From contig CANTUR010000039.1 of assembly GCA_947683625.1 (NCBI GenBank), forward strand, positions 1,488,001 to 1,552,000: 64,000 nt of DNA. The letters are read 5' to 3'. The translations under genes and the position numbers were made by a program. Below the pieces are notes generated by a model. It saw only the letters and a list, made by a program, of their open reading frames with translations. It made no database searches and had not been told where the DNA came from. Shown in pieces: positions 1 to 12,191 of this stretch (positions within the stretch are counted from its first letter, which is position 1; each line of letters starts with the position of its first letter). Source of the DNA: Mallotus nudiflorus. Lineage: Eukaryota > Streptophyta > Magnoliopsida > Malpighiales > Euphorbiaceae.

Positions 1-1450
1 TTTTGATAAAACGGACTTTGACAACACATCCAGAAGGCTCCAAAACCTCTGAAAGTGGTCCTAAAATGGTCCAACACAACTCGAGTATCAGTGCATATCA
101 CTTAAAAGTGCACGTAAATGCCTTTAGGTTTCATGTGCTAAAATCAAGGTTGAATTTGGCAAAACGGACTCTAAAAATGCGTTCGAAAGGCCTAAAAACT
201 CTAGTAACCAACCTTGGAATAGCGCACGTAAAACCTAATAAGTGTGCATAAAGCATTAAAGTGTGCATGAAAACACACACGTGTGCACGTGGCCACGCCC
301 TAAGCATGTGACCACATGCACATTGTGCATGACCACACACACTTGGCATGGCCACACATAAAATCCTTGTTATACGCACGTGATGACACCCTTACCACTC
401 TATTCTTCCCAATTTTCCCTATAAATAGACCCATTGACACCCTATTTTGGAGGGGGAAGCAAGTGGAAACACACATACACTTCAAAAGTCGGTCCGATTG
501 AAGGTGCTGAAAACCCTTTTCCAGATAGTTTTTGCTCTCCCATAGCCTTTTCCTTAGGTTATTAAATCCCTTTTCCACTAAACCAAGCCTCATGTTTGTT
601 AAAGCATGCTTCAAGGGTATACAATCTAGCATTATTTTGCTATCATTTTGAACCTCTCAATGAGGAAAGCTTGATAATCTCTCAAAGCTAAAGCTTTAAA
701 GCTCACATAAGCTTAGTCGAGTATGAGGACCACACAATTATTTTAACATGTTTATTTTATTGCATTGTATTTATTTTATTGTTGCCAACATTTGGGAATA
801 CTATTGTGCTTGTGTGATAAAACTAGCAATCTTGCATGCTATGTGAATAATATATGTTTTATTATGCTCATTTCACATAATCATTCTGCATCCTCTATTT
901 CTGAAATCATGAAATCACACTGTAAATATTAATAACATGAAAAAGTTCATGTCTCGAAATAAAGTCATCATGCTCTTAGTCTAATGATGACCTCATGCAT
1001 CCTTTATATTATCATCACTTGTCATTATAACATAAATAATCACTATAAGCACGATCATCCTATCATTCATCGAGCAAGCTGTGTAAATGGTCATGTTATC
1101 CTTATAGATTAATCATATTAGATTTATCTTTCCGCTATCTTTCATTTTTTTCATATGTACTTCATCAGGAAAGCAATGTAATAAATAAAGTTTTCAGCTT
1201 TATTATCTTCCACTATCTGATGTACTGTGTGAATGCTATACAAATTGTCATTACTGAAACTAGGGTGTTGTGGTTGCTATACATCAAATATCGTATAATG
1301 AGAAATAGTAAAAAAGTAGACACGATCCTCGAATCTAAAAATCTTTGATGGGGATAATACTCGTTGAGTGACCCAATGTTGTTCCCCTCTTTTCCCAATT
1401 TTCTAAAAATTGGGTAGCGACTCCACAAAATTAAAAGCATCTCGTCCCCC
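1..1450 (+). repeat. LTR-like segment, family unassigned, left end off window
   Basis: This stretch has no convincing protein. It reads like an LTR: a promoter-like block at 277-427 (G-boxes, then TATAAATA), a transcribed AT-rich stretch, and at 1413-1430 'gggtagcgactccac', which resembles the 'GGTGGCGACTCC' motif seen near the 3' end of Tat/Ogre-type LTRs; the two LTRs of element B carry related motifs near 19960 and 34530. No partner LTR, PBS or PPT is visible, so the boundaries are arbitrary. It could also be a 5' leader or another repeat. Confidence 0.4.
277..427 (+). promoter_or_regulatory. Putative LTR promoter: three G-boxes and a TATA box
   Basis: CACGTG occurs at 278-283, 286-291 and 377-382; the first lies in the palindrome CACACGTGTG (276-285). 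A TATAAATA box follows at 420-427. CACGTG is the plant G-box bound by bHLH and bZIP factors. That this promoter is or was active is inference. Confidence 0.5.
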
Positions 1451-2785
1451 TGAGATCAATCATTTTTCCTTATTTAGTAAAGTTTTCATGTCCTTAAAAA
1501 ATGAAAAGACCTACTATACATCCTAAACACAAACAAAATAACTAGGTCACTCACAATATGCCTTCACTGCTTAAAAAATGAATCTTTGATGCTTTTTGAA
1601 TTTCTTTTGAAGTTGTTATTTAAGTTGTTTAAAAAATGATATATACAAATACCATAGGCAACTTTAGGGTTTTTTTTAAAATTTTTTTTCATACTTTCAT
1701 GTCTATCAGAAAATATAAACATTCCTTATCTACAACCAAATGCTTGGCTAATTTTTATGAAGAACAATTCCCAAGATGCATTATTTTTAAAGTAAACAAT
1801 GGAGAAAGCTAAAGGAAAGATCTTACTAGCAACATCTTAAGTTGTTACTGAAAGCAATGTGTCACCATATGTTCCTTTAAAAATATGTCATCCACTACTA
1901 CAATTTGTCTATAATATTTCAATCCTTTTATTAATGTATCAAGAGCATGAAGACATTGAGGAATGATTGATCATCTTTTGTCTCCAGGTGAAAAATTGAT
2001 CTTGGATTTGCTATCTTTTACATATGTAGGAAACTTGGCAGAATTACATATGATTTAGTTTCCCTTTTAATATATAAATTATTTTTCTCTTGATCTTCAG
2101 GCTTTTAAGTAGCTCATATTGATGCTATAATCTTCTCTCATTTCTCTGACTATATTTGCTGGTGAGTATATGGTTTTGACACTCTGATATTTTGATTTTA
2201 TATGCTTAACCACTATTGATGTTTTTACGTATCGTTGGTCAGTCAATTTGTTGTCCATGCTGCGAGTGTGGCTGTTGTTAATTTTTTTGATGATACATTT
2301 ATCTATTTTTCCATTTCTTATAGCCCTTATCATCCAACTGAATTTTTAATCCAAGCATTTTGCAATATATATCTCTTTGTTTACTTTAACTATTATGTAT
2401 TGTAAGTGGTTGTTATCAACACAAAGCCTTAATGCTTTTTTGAAATCTTCTTTGCTATTGTATAATTTTCCTTCTTCAGGTTATATTATTGTGTTGCAAA
2501 TTATGGATGAATCTTCACTCTCATATTTTGGCTATTTTCTTTACTTCTACTACGTTGTAGAATAATTGTAGTCATTGTATTTACATAATCCAAAAAATCT
2601 TTGATTTGATTATTTTCTTTTATATTTGTTGAGTTGTGTTCATAAACCGAAATTAATGCTACTTGAGTTATTGAATGTTATTGAATATACAACATGTTAT
2701 TGTTGTTGAAACTTATATATTGAAATTCTTTATTAATAACATTAATGCATAAATAAATTTTTTATGAAACTAGTCTCTTTCTTCT
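1451..2785. other. AT-rich spacer, no gene seen
   Basis: I see no conserved protein, RNA gene or paired repeat here. Short open frames on both strands have low-complexity translations. The last five bases, CTTCT (2781-2785), are the left target-site copy of element A. Confidence 0.5.
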
Positions 2786-3663
2786 TGATATGGAACCTCC
2801 AGGAATAAGCTTGAGAACCCCTTTATGTATTTGAACCCCCAAAAGCATTACCAATAGTCAATTTAGTAACAACCCCTAAGAATGACTAGAAATTAGATTA
2901 CTTTGATGATAAAATAATTAGAATAAAGAAAACTCATTTCTAAATTCCATTTTTGAAACACTCTATAAGAAGATGATCAATCTACTTGAATGTTCCTTAA
3001 AGCATGTATTTTACTCAAGAACACAAAAATAAAAGGAAATGACTTTTAAGTTTCTAAAACTTTAAATCTGAATGATTAAAATTTGTCCAAGGCATATATA
3101 TATAGCCTTTATAAGGGTTTCCTTAATGAATAAGGAAAACTAATGACCCTAATTACAAATATAAGAAACTAATCTAATCAGACCTTAAATAGGAATTCTT
3201 GACATACTTCATATTTTAAGAATAACACTAATTAGACTAACAAAAACTAATGGGCTTTTAAAATAAAAAATTTGTCTAGCCATTATTTAACATAATTAAA
3301 CCTAAATAATAATGCTTAAATAACTCTCCCATGCATATTCAGTTAACCCATAATAAATGTGGCCCATTATCTACCTAATTAAACCCATTAATAACTTGGA
3401 CTTGAATTAAGTTGCATTGAACTTGAGCTATACTTATCCTAAAGCTTTGGTATCCTTGTAAACTTTCATTAGCTGAATTCACTACGCCTTGTAGATGATG
3501 GATTAAGGCTTGTTGAGGCTTTTTAGATTGAGACCTTGTTATATGTCCTTAAGGCATACTGATTGGACTCAAAACCTCTTGAACTTGATCCTTGCCTTCT
3601 CGACCATGCTCATCTTTATCATGTTGAATCCTTTGAACTTGGTGTATTGGCTGCTCCATAACA
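2786..3663 (-). repeat. Element A 3' LTR
   Basis: It matches 9246-10132 along its length with scattered substitutions and small indels. Its minus-strand start, TGTTATGGAGCAGCC, directly follows the PPT. The end of the integrase reading frame runs into it. Confidence 0.88.
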
Positions 3664-4830
3664 TTTCTCGTCTCCTTAAAAGGATTCATCCTTGAATCTA
3701 AATCATCATATACATCAAAAGGACTCAAATCAACCATATTAAATGAAGAACTAATATTATACTCACCGGGTAGATCCACTTTATATGCATTTTCATTAAT
3801 CCTTTCAAGTATTTAAAAAGGACCCTCTCCTCTTAGGTTTAGCTTAGACTTCCTTTAAAGTGGAAACCTTTCTTTGCAAAAATGCACCCAAACCCAATCT
3901 CTAGGCTAAAAAATCATTGGCTTCCTTCCCTTGTTCACACATGAAGCTACTTTAGCATTTTTCTTCTCAATCCTCTCCTTAACTTGCTTATGTAACTTCT
4001 TTACCAAATCTACCTTAGAATTAGCATTAATACTCATAAAATTGTTAGGTGGCAATGGCAATAAATCAATAGGAGTAAGTGGATTAAATCCATAAATAAT
4101 CTTAAATAGAGAGCAATTAGTAGTGCTATGAACAACCATATTGTAAACAAACTCCATAAATGGTAAATAATCCTCCCATGTCCTAATGTTCTTTTCTATG
4201 ATTGCCATAAGAAAAGTAATCAAAGTCTTATTAACTACTTCAGTTTGCCTATCAGTTTGAGGGTGACAAGTAGTTGAAAACAATAGCTTAGTTCCTAACT
4301 TTCCCTACAACACATGCTAAAAATGACTAAAAAACATAACATCCTTATCACTAATGATGCTATTAGGTATGCCGTTTAAATGTACAACTTCTTTGAAAAA
4401 CAAATTAGCAATCAACTTAGCATCATCAGTTTTATGACTTGGTATAAAATGAGCCATTTTACTAAATCTATCAACCACAACAAAGATACTACCACGACCT
4501 TTCCTAGTTCTAGGCAATTCAAGCACAAAATCCTTAGACAAATCAATCCAAGGTTCACTAAGAATAGGTAATGGTGTATATAACCTATGCAGTTTCAACC
4601 TAGACTTAGCCTCTCTACATGTAATACAATGCTTATAGAATTTATGCACATCATGTTTCATACTAGGCCAAAAGAAATGTTTTAACAACATATTTTAGGT
4701 CTTATTTACCCTAAAATGCCCTACTAAATATGCTTCCTTAATCAACAATTCCCTAATAGAACACTTAGGAATGCACAATCTATTTCTTTTAAATAAGAAA
4801 CCATCAAATAAGTAAAAATCATCTGAAATA
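3549..4830 (-). pseudogene. Element A integrase
   Basis: Ty3/gypsy integrase inserts element cDNA into the chromosome. The zinc-binding N-terminus is partly visible: the first His of the usual EAH...GHF pattern reads Tyr (EAYLVGHF), while the two Cys are kept (CITC). The catalytic core is recognisable by 'FVVVDRFSKMAHFIPSH', the second Asp in IISDKDV and the Glu in QTEVVN. The C-terminus has the chromovirus phrases YGFNPLTP and LPGEYN...DLSPFDV. Frameshifts or stops near 4690, 4300 and 3906 split it. The last 39 or so codons lie beyond the PPT, inside the 3' LTR. Upstream it joins the RNase H of the same polyprotein. Confidence 0.8.
3664..3677 (-). other. Element A polypurine tract
   Basis: The minus strand reads AAGGAGACGAGAAA immediately upstream of the 3' LTR TG. 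The same bases are also in frame as integrase codons (Lys-Glu-Thr-Arg). Confidence 0.75.
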
Positions 4831-4898
4831 TCCCCATTATCACAAGATGTGTATATATCACCAAAATCATCATCATGTGCATAAAACTCCTTTATAAA

Positions 4899-5632
4899 CT
4901 AAAAATCGAATAATTTAGCACTAAGTGAGTTAAGTAAAGTGTACCTTGTAGACAATGGATTACCAACCACATTCTCTTTACTTTTCTTGTACTTAATCAT
5001 ATATGGGAATGTTTCTATGAACTCCACCCATTTGGCATGCCTACAGCTCAACTTATCTTGACCCTTCAAATGCTTTAAATTTTCATGGTCAGTGTGTATC
5101 ACAAACTCCCTAGGCCATAAATAATATTGCCATGTTTGCAAAGATCAAACTAATGGATATAATTCCTTGTCACATGTTGTATATTTCAAGGCTGCCTCAC
5201 TTAACTTTTCACTAAAATACATTAGTGGTCTTTGATCTTGAATTAAAATAGCTCCAATCCTATATCACTAGTATCACATTCAATCTCAAAAGTTTTATTA
5301 AAGTTAAGTAAAGCAAGCAAAAGTGCATTACATAATTTATCCTTAAGTTCATTAAATGTATATTCTTATGCATCAATCTAAACAAATCCAACATTTTTCT
5401 TAACTAATTCATTCAAAGGTGTGGCTATAGTGCTGAAATCTTTAATGAATCTCCTATATAAACTAACAAGCCCTTGAAAACTCCTCACCTCACTAGCATT
5501 TTTAGGTTTCGGCCACTCCTTAATGGTTTTAACCTTTTCCTCATCAACCTCAATTCCTTGACTAGAAACTATAAAACTAAGAAAATTAACCCTATTCATG
5601 CAAAAACTACACTTCTTAAGGTTAGCATACAA
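4899..5632 (-). pseudogene. Element A RT thumb and RNase H region
   Basis: This region connects RT to integrase and would degrade RNA in the RNA-DNA hybrid. Visible parts in order: the RT thumb phrase 'FLSFIVSSQGIEVDEEKV' and 'SFQGLVSLYRRFIKDFST' (5632-5378), a degraded RNase H core, then 'LWPREFVIHTDHENLKHL' and 'RHAKWVEFIETFPY' (5141-4899). In the last motif the usual ADALSRR reads GNPLSTR, so the final catalytic Asp is missing. At least one stop and a frameshift separate the halves. Confidence 0.78.
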
Positions 5633-5639
5633 TTTTTTT

Positions 5640-6240
5640 GCCTAAGTATTTCTAGAACAAGTCACACATGTATAAGATGATCATCCAAACACTTAGAGTA
5701 AATCAAAATATCATAAAAATAAATAACAACAAATTTACCTAAGTACTCATGCAATACATGGTTCATTAATTGCATGAATGTGCTAGGTGCATTAGTAAGA
5801 CCAAATGGCATGACAAGCCACTCATACAACCCATGCTTAGTCTTAAAGGTTGTTTTCCATTCATCACCAACATTCATTTGAATTTGATAATAACTAGATT
5901 TCGAGTCTATTTTGGTAAACAAACAAGAACCATATAACTCATCAAATATATAATCTAATCTAGGAATAGGATGATGATACTTCACAGTGATTTTATTGAT
6001 GGCTATGTAGTCCACACATATCCTCCATGTTCTATCCTTTTTTAGTACAAGAATAACAGGAACCAAGCAAGGACTAAGACTTTCCCTTATATACCCTTTA
6101 GATAGCAACTCTTTCACTTATTTTTGGATCTCTTTTGTCTCACTTGGATTTGTTCTATATGCTGGTCGATTGGGTATGGCAGCTCTAGGAATGAAGTCAA
6201 TTTGGTTTTCTATGCCTCTAATTAGTGGTAAACCACTAGG
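5640..6240 (-). pseudogene. Element A reverse transcriptase
   Basis: RT copies element RNA into DNA. The motifs appear in normal order: NRPAYRTNPSETKE, then 'GYIRESLSPC', 'WRICVDYIAINKITVKY', 'HPIPRLD', 'FTKIDSKSSYYQIQM', 'GLYEWLVMPFGLTNAPSTFM'. The catalytic YxDD box reads Y-F-Y-D (near 5712), so its first Asp is Tyr and the enzyme would be dead even without the stop in front of the 6117 start codon. The rest of the domain, 6117-5662, is otherwise one open frame, unusually well kept for this window. Confidence 0.85.
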
Positions 6241-6510
6241 CATCTCCTAAGGAAACACATCTTCAAATTCCTGAAAATATCAACAAACACACTAGGCAAA
6301 GATGGGTTAAGTTCATTAGTTGTCAAATAAGCCCCTTTGTAAAAAAGTACAAATATAGGCTATTTGGAATACAAAGGTTGCCTAACCTCACTTGTCCTAG
6401 CTATTAAACTCACATTCTTTGCATTTCTCTCTTTAGGTTGAATCTATTCTCTTTTTTCTATTCCCTCTTTCTTTTCATACTTTTTGTTTTCACTCTCTAA
6501 AGCACTTTTC

Positions 6511-6913
6511 TTATTCTTTTTTTCTTTTTTTTAGCCTCCACTCTATCCTTTCCATTTTACATTGATTTTCATACACTTCTTTTAAAGAAAGTGGTGTCAA
6601 TATGGTCTTTTGCCCATCCTTGGTGAATGAATACCTATTAAGGTACCCATCATGCTTAGTTTTTTTTATCAAATTACCATGGTCTACTAAGTAAAGTTTC
6701 TCTAGCATGCATAGGAACTACATCACACAACACCTTATCATGATCTTTACCAATTGAAAATGAAATAATAAATTGTCTATTTACCTTAACCTCACCATAA
6801 TCATTAAGCCATTGAAGTTTGTATGGCCATGGATGTGGAATAGGAGATAACCCTAATCTATTAATCAAGAAGGTACTCACCACGTTAGTGTAACTCCCAC
6901 CATCGACAATCAT
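6511..6913 (-). pseudogene. Element A aspartic protease
   Basis: A retropepsin-type protease that would cut the Gag-Pol polyprotein. The active site reads V-D-G-G-S-Y-T-N, the form typical of plant chromoviruses, followed by 'HPWPYKLQWLNDYGEVKV' and 'DVVPMHARETLLSRPW'. A frameshift after RPW moves the frame to 'IKKTKHDGYLNRYSF' (6708-6511), which continues the same family sequence. The catalytic Asp is kept. Confidence 0.82.
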
Positions 6914-7129
6914 ACTACATGCTTTGCCTTGAACATGACACTTTGTATAGAATAAGTTGTCCTATTGCTCCTTATGACAATCCATCTTTAATTGAGTGCT
7001 AAGTGTACGTCTGTAACCAACACATCACTCTTAATTGGCTCTTCAATGCTCCCATCACTATAACTTTCCAATTCAGGCATCTCATTCACATAGCTTTCAT
7101 TGCCATCCTCTTAACCATTAGTCACTATC

Positions 7130-8263
7130 TCAACATTTTGTATGGTCATAGTTCTCTTATTAAGGCACTCCTTTCTAATATGACCCACACTTTAACACTT
7201 CTAGCACTTAATGTCTCTATTTCTCCCTTTAGGATCTTCGATTTTAGTTTTCTCTTTAGATTGAATCTGCCTTTCCCTTTGCAACATCATAAGCACCCTT
7301 ATTTCTATCCTTAAAATCAATCTTCCCATCCATTTTCCAAGTAGAATTAGAGTTGGAATAAGGTTTAGAAACATACCTTGTTGTCCCTTTTCCTTGGAGT
7401 TGCTTTTCCACCTTAACGATAATGTGCACCATCTCTTCTAAATCTCCATATTGTTACAAATCCACTAAGTCATCTATCTCCTTGTTCAAACCAACCAAGA
7501 AATATGCCAAGGTGGTCTCCATATCTTCCTCTATATAAGCTCTAGTCATGATCATTTCCATCGCCTTGTAGTAATCATCCACACTCCTACTACCTTGTCT
7601 AAGAACCTGAAGTTTTTGCACAAGCTCCTTATGGAAATATTTTGGGACAAATCACTTTCTCATTACAAACTTGAGATCATACCAAGTATGAATTGGGTAC
7701 TCCAAATTTCTTCTTCTACTAGTCAGCAAGTGAGGCCACTAAGCGATAGCATAGTATGAAAATTGCGTAACTGCCAACTTAACCTTCTTCTCCTCATTAA
7801 ATTGATGACAATAAAATATGAGTTCCACCTACTTTTCCTATTGTAGATAAGCCTCTAGATCTATTTTGCCTTGAAAATGAGGTATCTTGTGTTTAATGCT
7901 CCCTAAATTTCTATCTATAAAATCATCATTGCCTTGGTTTCTACCATAGAATGAATTTTCTTATAGTCTTCCTCTACCTCTAACTAAACCTTGACCTCCT
8001 TTACCTCCACCCCTAGGTACACCCATTCCAATAATAGTATCATCATCATCTGTATTATAATAATTAGCATCATCTTCTAAATTATCAACTTGAGGTATTT
8101 GGTTTCTACCTCCCTTATTTCCTTAATTGTTATTTGATTATGCTATTTCAATAGCTTACAACCTTATATTTCTATTAAAGCATGCAAACTCTCCTTGTTG
8201 AGCCTCACATAGTCTAGCTTTATCAATATGACTAGCATCATTATCTTCACCTTGGTTTGACAT
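7130..8263 (-). pseudogene. Element A gag with zinc knuckle
   Basis: Gag forms the virus-like particle. I chose the ATG at 8263 because it opens a continuous Gag-like frame downstream of the PBS (MSNQGEDND). A Gly/Arg-rich segment (GVPRGGGKGGQG) is followed by the capsid region with 'YHKELVQKLQVLRQGSRSVD' and 'TTLAYFLVGLNKEIDDLV'. The zinc knuckle near 7200 keeps its CX2CX4HX4C spacing (C-x-K-C ... G-H-I-R-K-E-C), but two codons inside it are TAG and TAA. Those and other early stops sit where Gln or another CA-type codon is plausible. Confidence 0.78.
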
Positions 8264-9231
8264 TGCTATAAAAGAATATTAGAAAACAAAAAATAATAAT
8301 AATTCAAGGACCTCACAAGCACTCCCTCATATGTTTGCACTCAAATTATGGGGATGGTCACTCGAGTTTAACTCAAGAAAAAAAAAACATTTCAGTCACA
8401 AGTTTCCTCATACCACTCAAGCTAATTTCTTTTATATTCTTAGGTGAATCACACTTTTAGAATAATTCAAATAGTTTGAAGCAATTCAAGTAGAATTCCA
8501 AAACTGAAATTCTCAAAACAAGTTTGAAGTAATTCAGTCATGACAAAAAAAAAGTGACAATTCAGAAGTAATAAATTAGGAAAACTCAAATAGATGCAAA
8601 AGACATGTGAAAGAAATACAAAGATCTTCTAAAATAGAAAGAAATTAATTTATAAGTTATTTTAAGAAGAAAAGTCAAATCTGCCTCAATAAGTATTATT
8701 TTTTAATGTGCAAGTATTATAAAGATATACAAAATCCTTAATAGACAAGGACTATAAGATATGATAAGATCTATTTAGATATGTCAATTATAAACCAAAT
8801 AAGATTAGGAAATCTAAATCAGACCTGATTAGGATATGAATCACTCAAACAATATTCCTTAATAAGCAAGGAATGTAAGGATATGCAAATTAGACCTGAT
8901 TAGGATATAAATAACTTAAGAATCTCAATTCTTTTTAATCACTTTCTTTTTTTTTCATAAATTTTTTTACTTCTTTTTTTTTTCAAATTTCTTTTTTTTT
9001 TCATGAATTTTTTTAAACCTTTAACTATAAACTCAAATATGAATTTTAGAATGTAAAATAATTAATTGAATCAAAGAAAAAACAAGAATAAGGCTAACTA
9101 ATAAGAACAAAGAACAAAACACAAGATAAAAGAACAAAGACTAAGAATGGAATTTAAAAGAATTAGAAAAACATAAGAAATCAAGATTAAGAATGAAAAT
9201 TATAAAAGATAAAACCTAATATAGAGACAAA

Positions 9232-9243
9232 GCTCTAACACCA
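9232..9243 (-). other. Element A primer-binding site
   Basis: The minus strand reads TGGTGTTAGAGC two bases after the 5' LTR end. It matches 10 of 12 positions of the initiator-Met tRNA primer site TGGTATCAGAGC. Confidence 0.8.
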
Positions 9244-9245
9244 AA

Positions 9246-10132
9246 TGATACGAAACCTCTAAGAATAAGCTTAAGTACCCATTTATGTATTTGAACCCCC
9301 AAAAGCATTAACTTGAAAGCCCTAATAGTCAATTTAGCAACAACCCGTAAGAATGGTTAGAAATCATATTACTTAGATGATCAAAGAATTAGAATAAAGA
9401 AAACTCATTTCTAAATTCCAATTTTGAAACACTCCACAAGAAGATGATCAATTTACTTGAATGTTCCTTAGAGCATGTATTTTACTCAAGAACACAAAGA
9501 TACAAGCAAACGGCTTTTAGGTTTCTAAAACTTCAAATTTGAATGATAAAAATTCATCCAAGGCATATAAATAGCCTTTACAAGGTTTTCCTTAGTGAAT
9601 AAGGAAAACTAATAACCCTAATCACAAAAGTAGGAAACTAATCTAATCAGACCTCAAATAGGAATTCTTGACATACTTCATATTTTAAGAATAACACAAA
9701 TTAAACTAATAAAAACTAATGGGCTTTTAAAATAGCAAATCCATCCAGCCCTTATTTAACATAATTAAACCCAAATAACAATGCTTAAATAACTCTCCCA
9801 TGCATATTCGGCCAACCCATAACAAATATGGCCCATTATATACTTAATTAAACCCATTAGTAACCTAGATTTGAATTAAGTTATATTGAACTTAAGCTGC
9901 ACTTGTCACAAAGCTTTAGTTTCTTTGTAAACTTTCACTAGCTGAATTCACTAAGCCTTGTAAATGATGGATTAAGGCTTATTGAAACTTCTTAGATCGA
10001 GACCTTATTATAAGTCCTTGAGGCATGCTGATTGGACTTAAAATCTCTTGAACTTGATCCTTGCCTTCTTGATCATGCTCATTTTCATCATGTTGAATCC
10101 TTTGAACTTGGTGTGTTGGCTGCTCCATAACA
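9246..10132 (-). repeat. Element A 5' LTR
   Basis: Partner of 2786-3663. Its plus-strand left edge TGATACGAAACC abuts the PBS and its right edge CATAACA is followed by the pentamer TTTCT. It carries a short stretch (AACTTGAAAGCC region near 9310) missing from the 3' LTR. Confidence 0.88.
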
Positions 10133-12191
10133 TTTCTTTAGCTATAAATAGAAGAATATAGTTGCATCGTCTTATATTTTTAAAGGTGGATAACCTTCTC
10201 TTACTTTGTACTGAATGATAATGTTTTTCAATTTTGTATTAATTTGAAGTTGATTTAATAGTATTTTCAATATTTTCTCAAAGCTACAGTTTTTTATATG
10301 GTAATTTTAATCACTTTAAAATCAACATAATTCATTGCTTCATTCCATTTTCCTTTGTGGCAAAAGAATACTGGTATGATTTCCATTATACCTATTATGA
10401 CAGAAACCAAAGAAATACATTAGAAAATGTTGTTATTTTTGTTGTTTTTGGTTGTTATTTTTAGTTATTTTTATTGTAATATTTTCTTTTTTGTTGTTTA
10501 TGTTTGTTGATTTTTGCTGTTTTCTATTGCTTTTGTTGTAATATTTGGATTTTTCTTATTTTTATGTTGTTATTTGTCATTTTTGTTGTTTTCAAGTGCT
10601 TTTTAGATTTTTTTTGTTGTTTTATGTTTTTTCCATTGATTTTTAGTGTTTTTTTTTTGTTTTTAGTTATTTTTATTGTAATCTTTTATTTTTTTTCATT
10701 TTCTTCATTTGTCTATATTTATTGATTTTTGTTGTTTTCAGTTGCTTTTTTTGTAATATATGAATTTTTTTTCTTTTTTTTTTTTACATTTTTATTTGTT
10801 ATTTTTATTGTTTTCAAGTTGTTTTTAGTTATTCTTCATTGGTTTATTATTTTCTTTTGTTAATTTTTATTGATTTTGTTGTTGTTGTTGTTTTTATTAT
10901 AAATGTTATTTATATTTGTTAATTTTTGTTGTTTTGTTATTTTTGTTATAAACTTTTTATTTTTGATTTTTTTAATGTTTTTTTTTCTGTTTAGTTTTGT
11001 TGTTGTTATTTAAATGACTTATTTGTTATTGTTTTTTTATTATTATTTTTGGTTGTTTTTTAGTTGATTTTTGTTATTTTTATTTGTTTGATTTTTTTTC
11101 TTTTTTGTTGTTAAATTTTGAAAGTTGGATTTATATTGTTTTAATTAAGTTTTGTTAATGAAAAATTTGATTTTAGAAAATTTGACTTATGTAAATTTCT
11201 CTAATAGAAAGAGGCAGATCTGATTTTTGTTTAAGCAAATTTGATTTTTATTTAAGTTACGTATCTGGTTTCTTTTTTATGTTTTATTTCATTTTTTGAT
11301 GTTGATGCGATTGTTGTTATTATTTGTTGATGTGGATCTCGTATTTGCTTGTTGTGGACGAAGAAACTTGATGAAGATGAAGAAACTTTTTGTAGATGAA
11401 AAAACTTGATGAAGATGAAGAAACTTATTGTAGATGAAAAAACTTATAGTAGATGAAGAAATTTGATCGATTAAGGAAAAGATTTAGATCAATTGGAGAA
11501 AAAAATTTAGGTATATTTAAGAAGATTTGTTTAGAAAGCAAAGTTTGTTTAGGAAAGTATTTTTTTAAGTTGAAAGATGTGAGCTTAGAGGAAGGTCTAA
11601 AACTGAAAGAATTAATTTTGTAAAGTTAGTTTTGAAACTTTTAAAAGCTAGCGCTATTTTTGAAAGATTTTTTGTTTTTGATTTATTTATGATAACTATC
11701 ATATAAACTAAGGAAGTTTGGGGTTAAGCGAAGCCCATACCATCATCTTTCTTTCTTAAAAGGAACATCAACTTTTAGCCTTTTTGTATAGTTACCCAAA
11801 ATCTATACACAACATGTGGTCTATCCTATGGACTCTTTATATTTTTATTTATTTTATTTTTTATATATTTTTATGAAAGAAATATAAATTCTAGACGAAT
11901 AGAATTGGTAGAGTCTATATATATGTTGAAGAATACTATATTGAACAATTTTAAATTAAATAAATTGAATTGATTGAATAAAAATTGAGAGATATAGTAC
12001 ATTTTTGTAATATAATAATTTTTTTATTATTGTTGTAAATATCTTAAACTAATTTAACATATTAAAAATAGCAATATATGTAGATAAAAAAAATATATTG
12101 GATACTAATGTATAAAATAAAATTTTCCTCATGAACATTATTTTTTTCAAAACATAAAAGGATGATATATTAAATAGCGAGGGAATAATTC
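10133..12191. other. T-rich low-complexity spacer
   Basis: 10430-11160 is an imperfect TTGTTGTTTTT / TTATTTTTATTG tract. Around 11340-11460 there are near-repeats of GATGAAGAAACTTGATGAA. The Phe/Val-rich open frame at 10504-10725 is a product of this composition. No gene or transposon end recognised. Confidence 0.6.

Larger units (their letters stand above)
2786..10132 (-). mobile_element. Element A: Ty3/gypsy chromovirus, full-length but dead
   Basis: Two LTRs of about 880 bp (TGATA...TAACA on the plus strand) bound the element. Reading on the minus strand the order is 5' LTR, PBS, gag, protease, reverse transcriptase, RNase H, integrase, PPT, 3' LTR. Flanking pentamers are CTTCT (left) and TTTCT (right), a target-site duplication with one change. 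The protease motif DGGSYTN and the integrase motifs are those of plant chromoviruses, most like CRM/Galadriel-type; the exact clade needs a tree. All coding parts carry stops or frameshifts. Confidence 0.88.

Noticed and set aside
131..632. Cys/His/Met-rich small proteins on the minus strand
   Set aside because: They come from the short CATG/GTGC repeats of the LTR-like segment; no domain or codon signal.
7003..7314. Plus-strand 103-residue frame with a zinc-like His/Cys content
   Set aside because: It is antisense to the element A gag zinc knuckle and linker.
10504..10725. Hydrophobic 73-residue protein that could look like a membrane peptide
   Set aside because: It comes from a T-rich low-complexity tract (many TTT/GTT codons) and has no other support.
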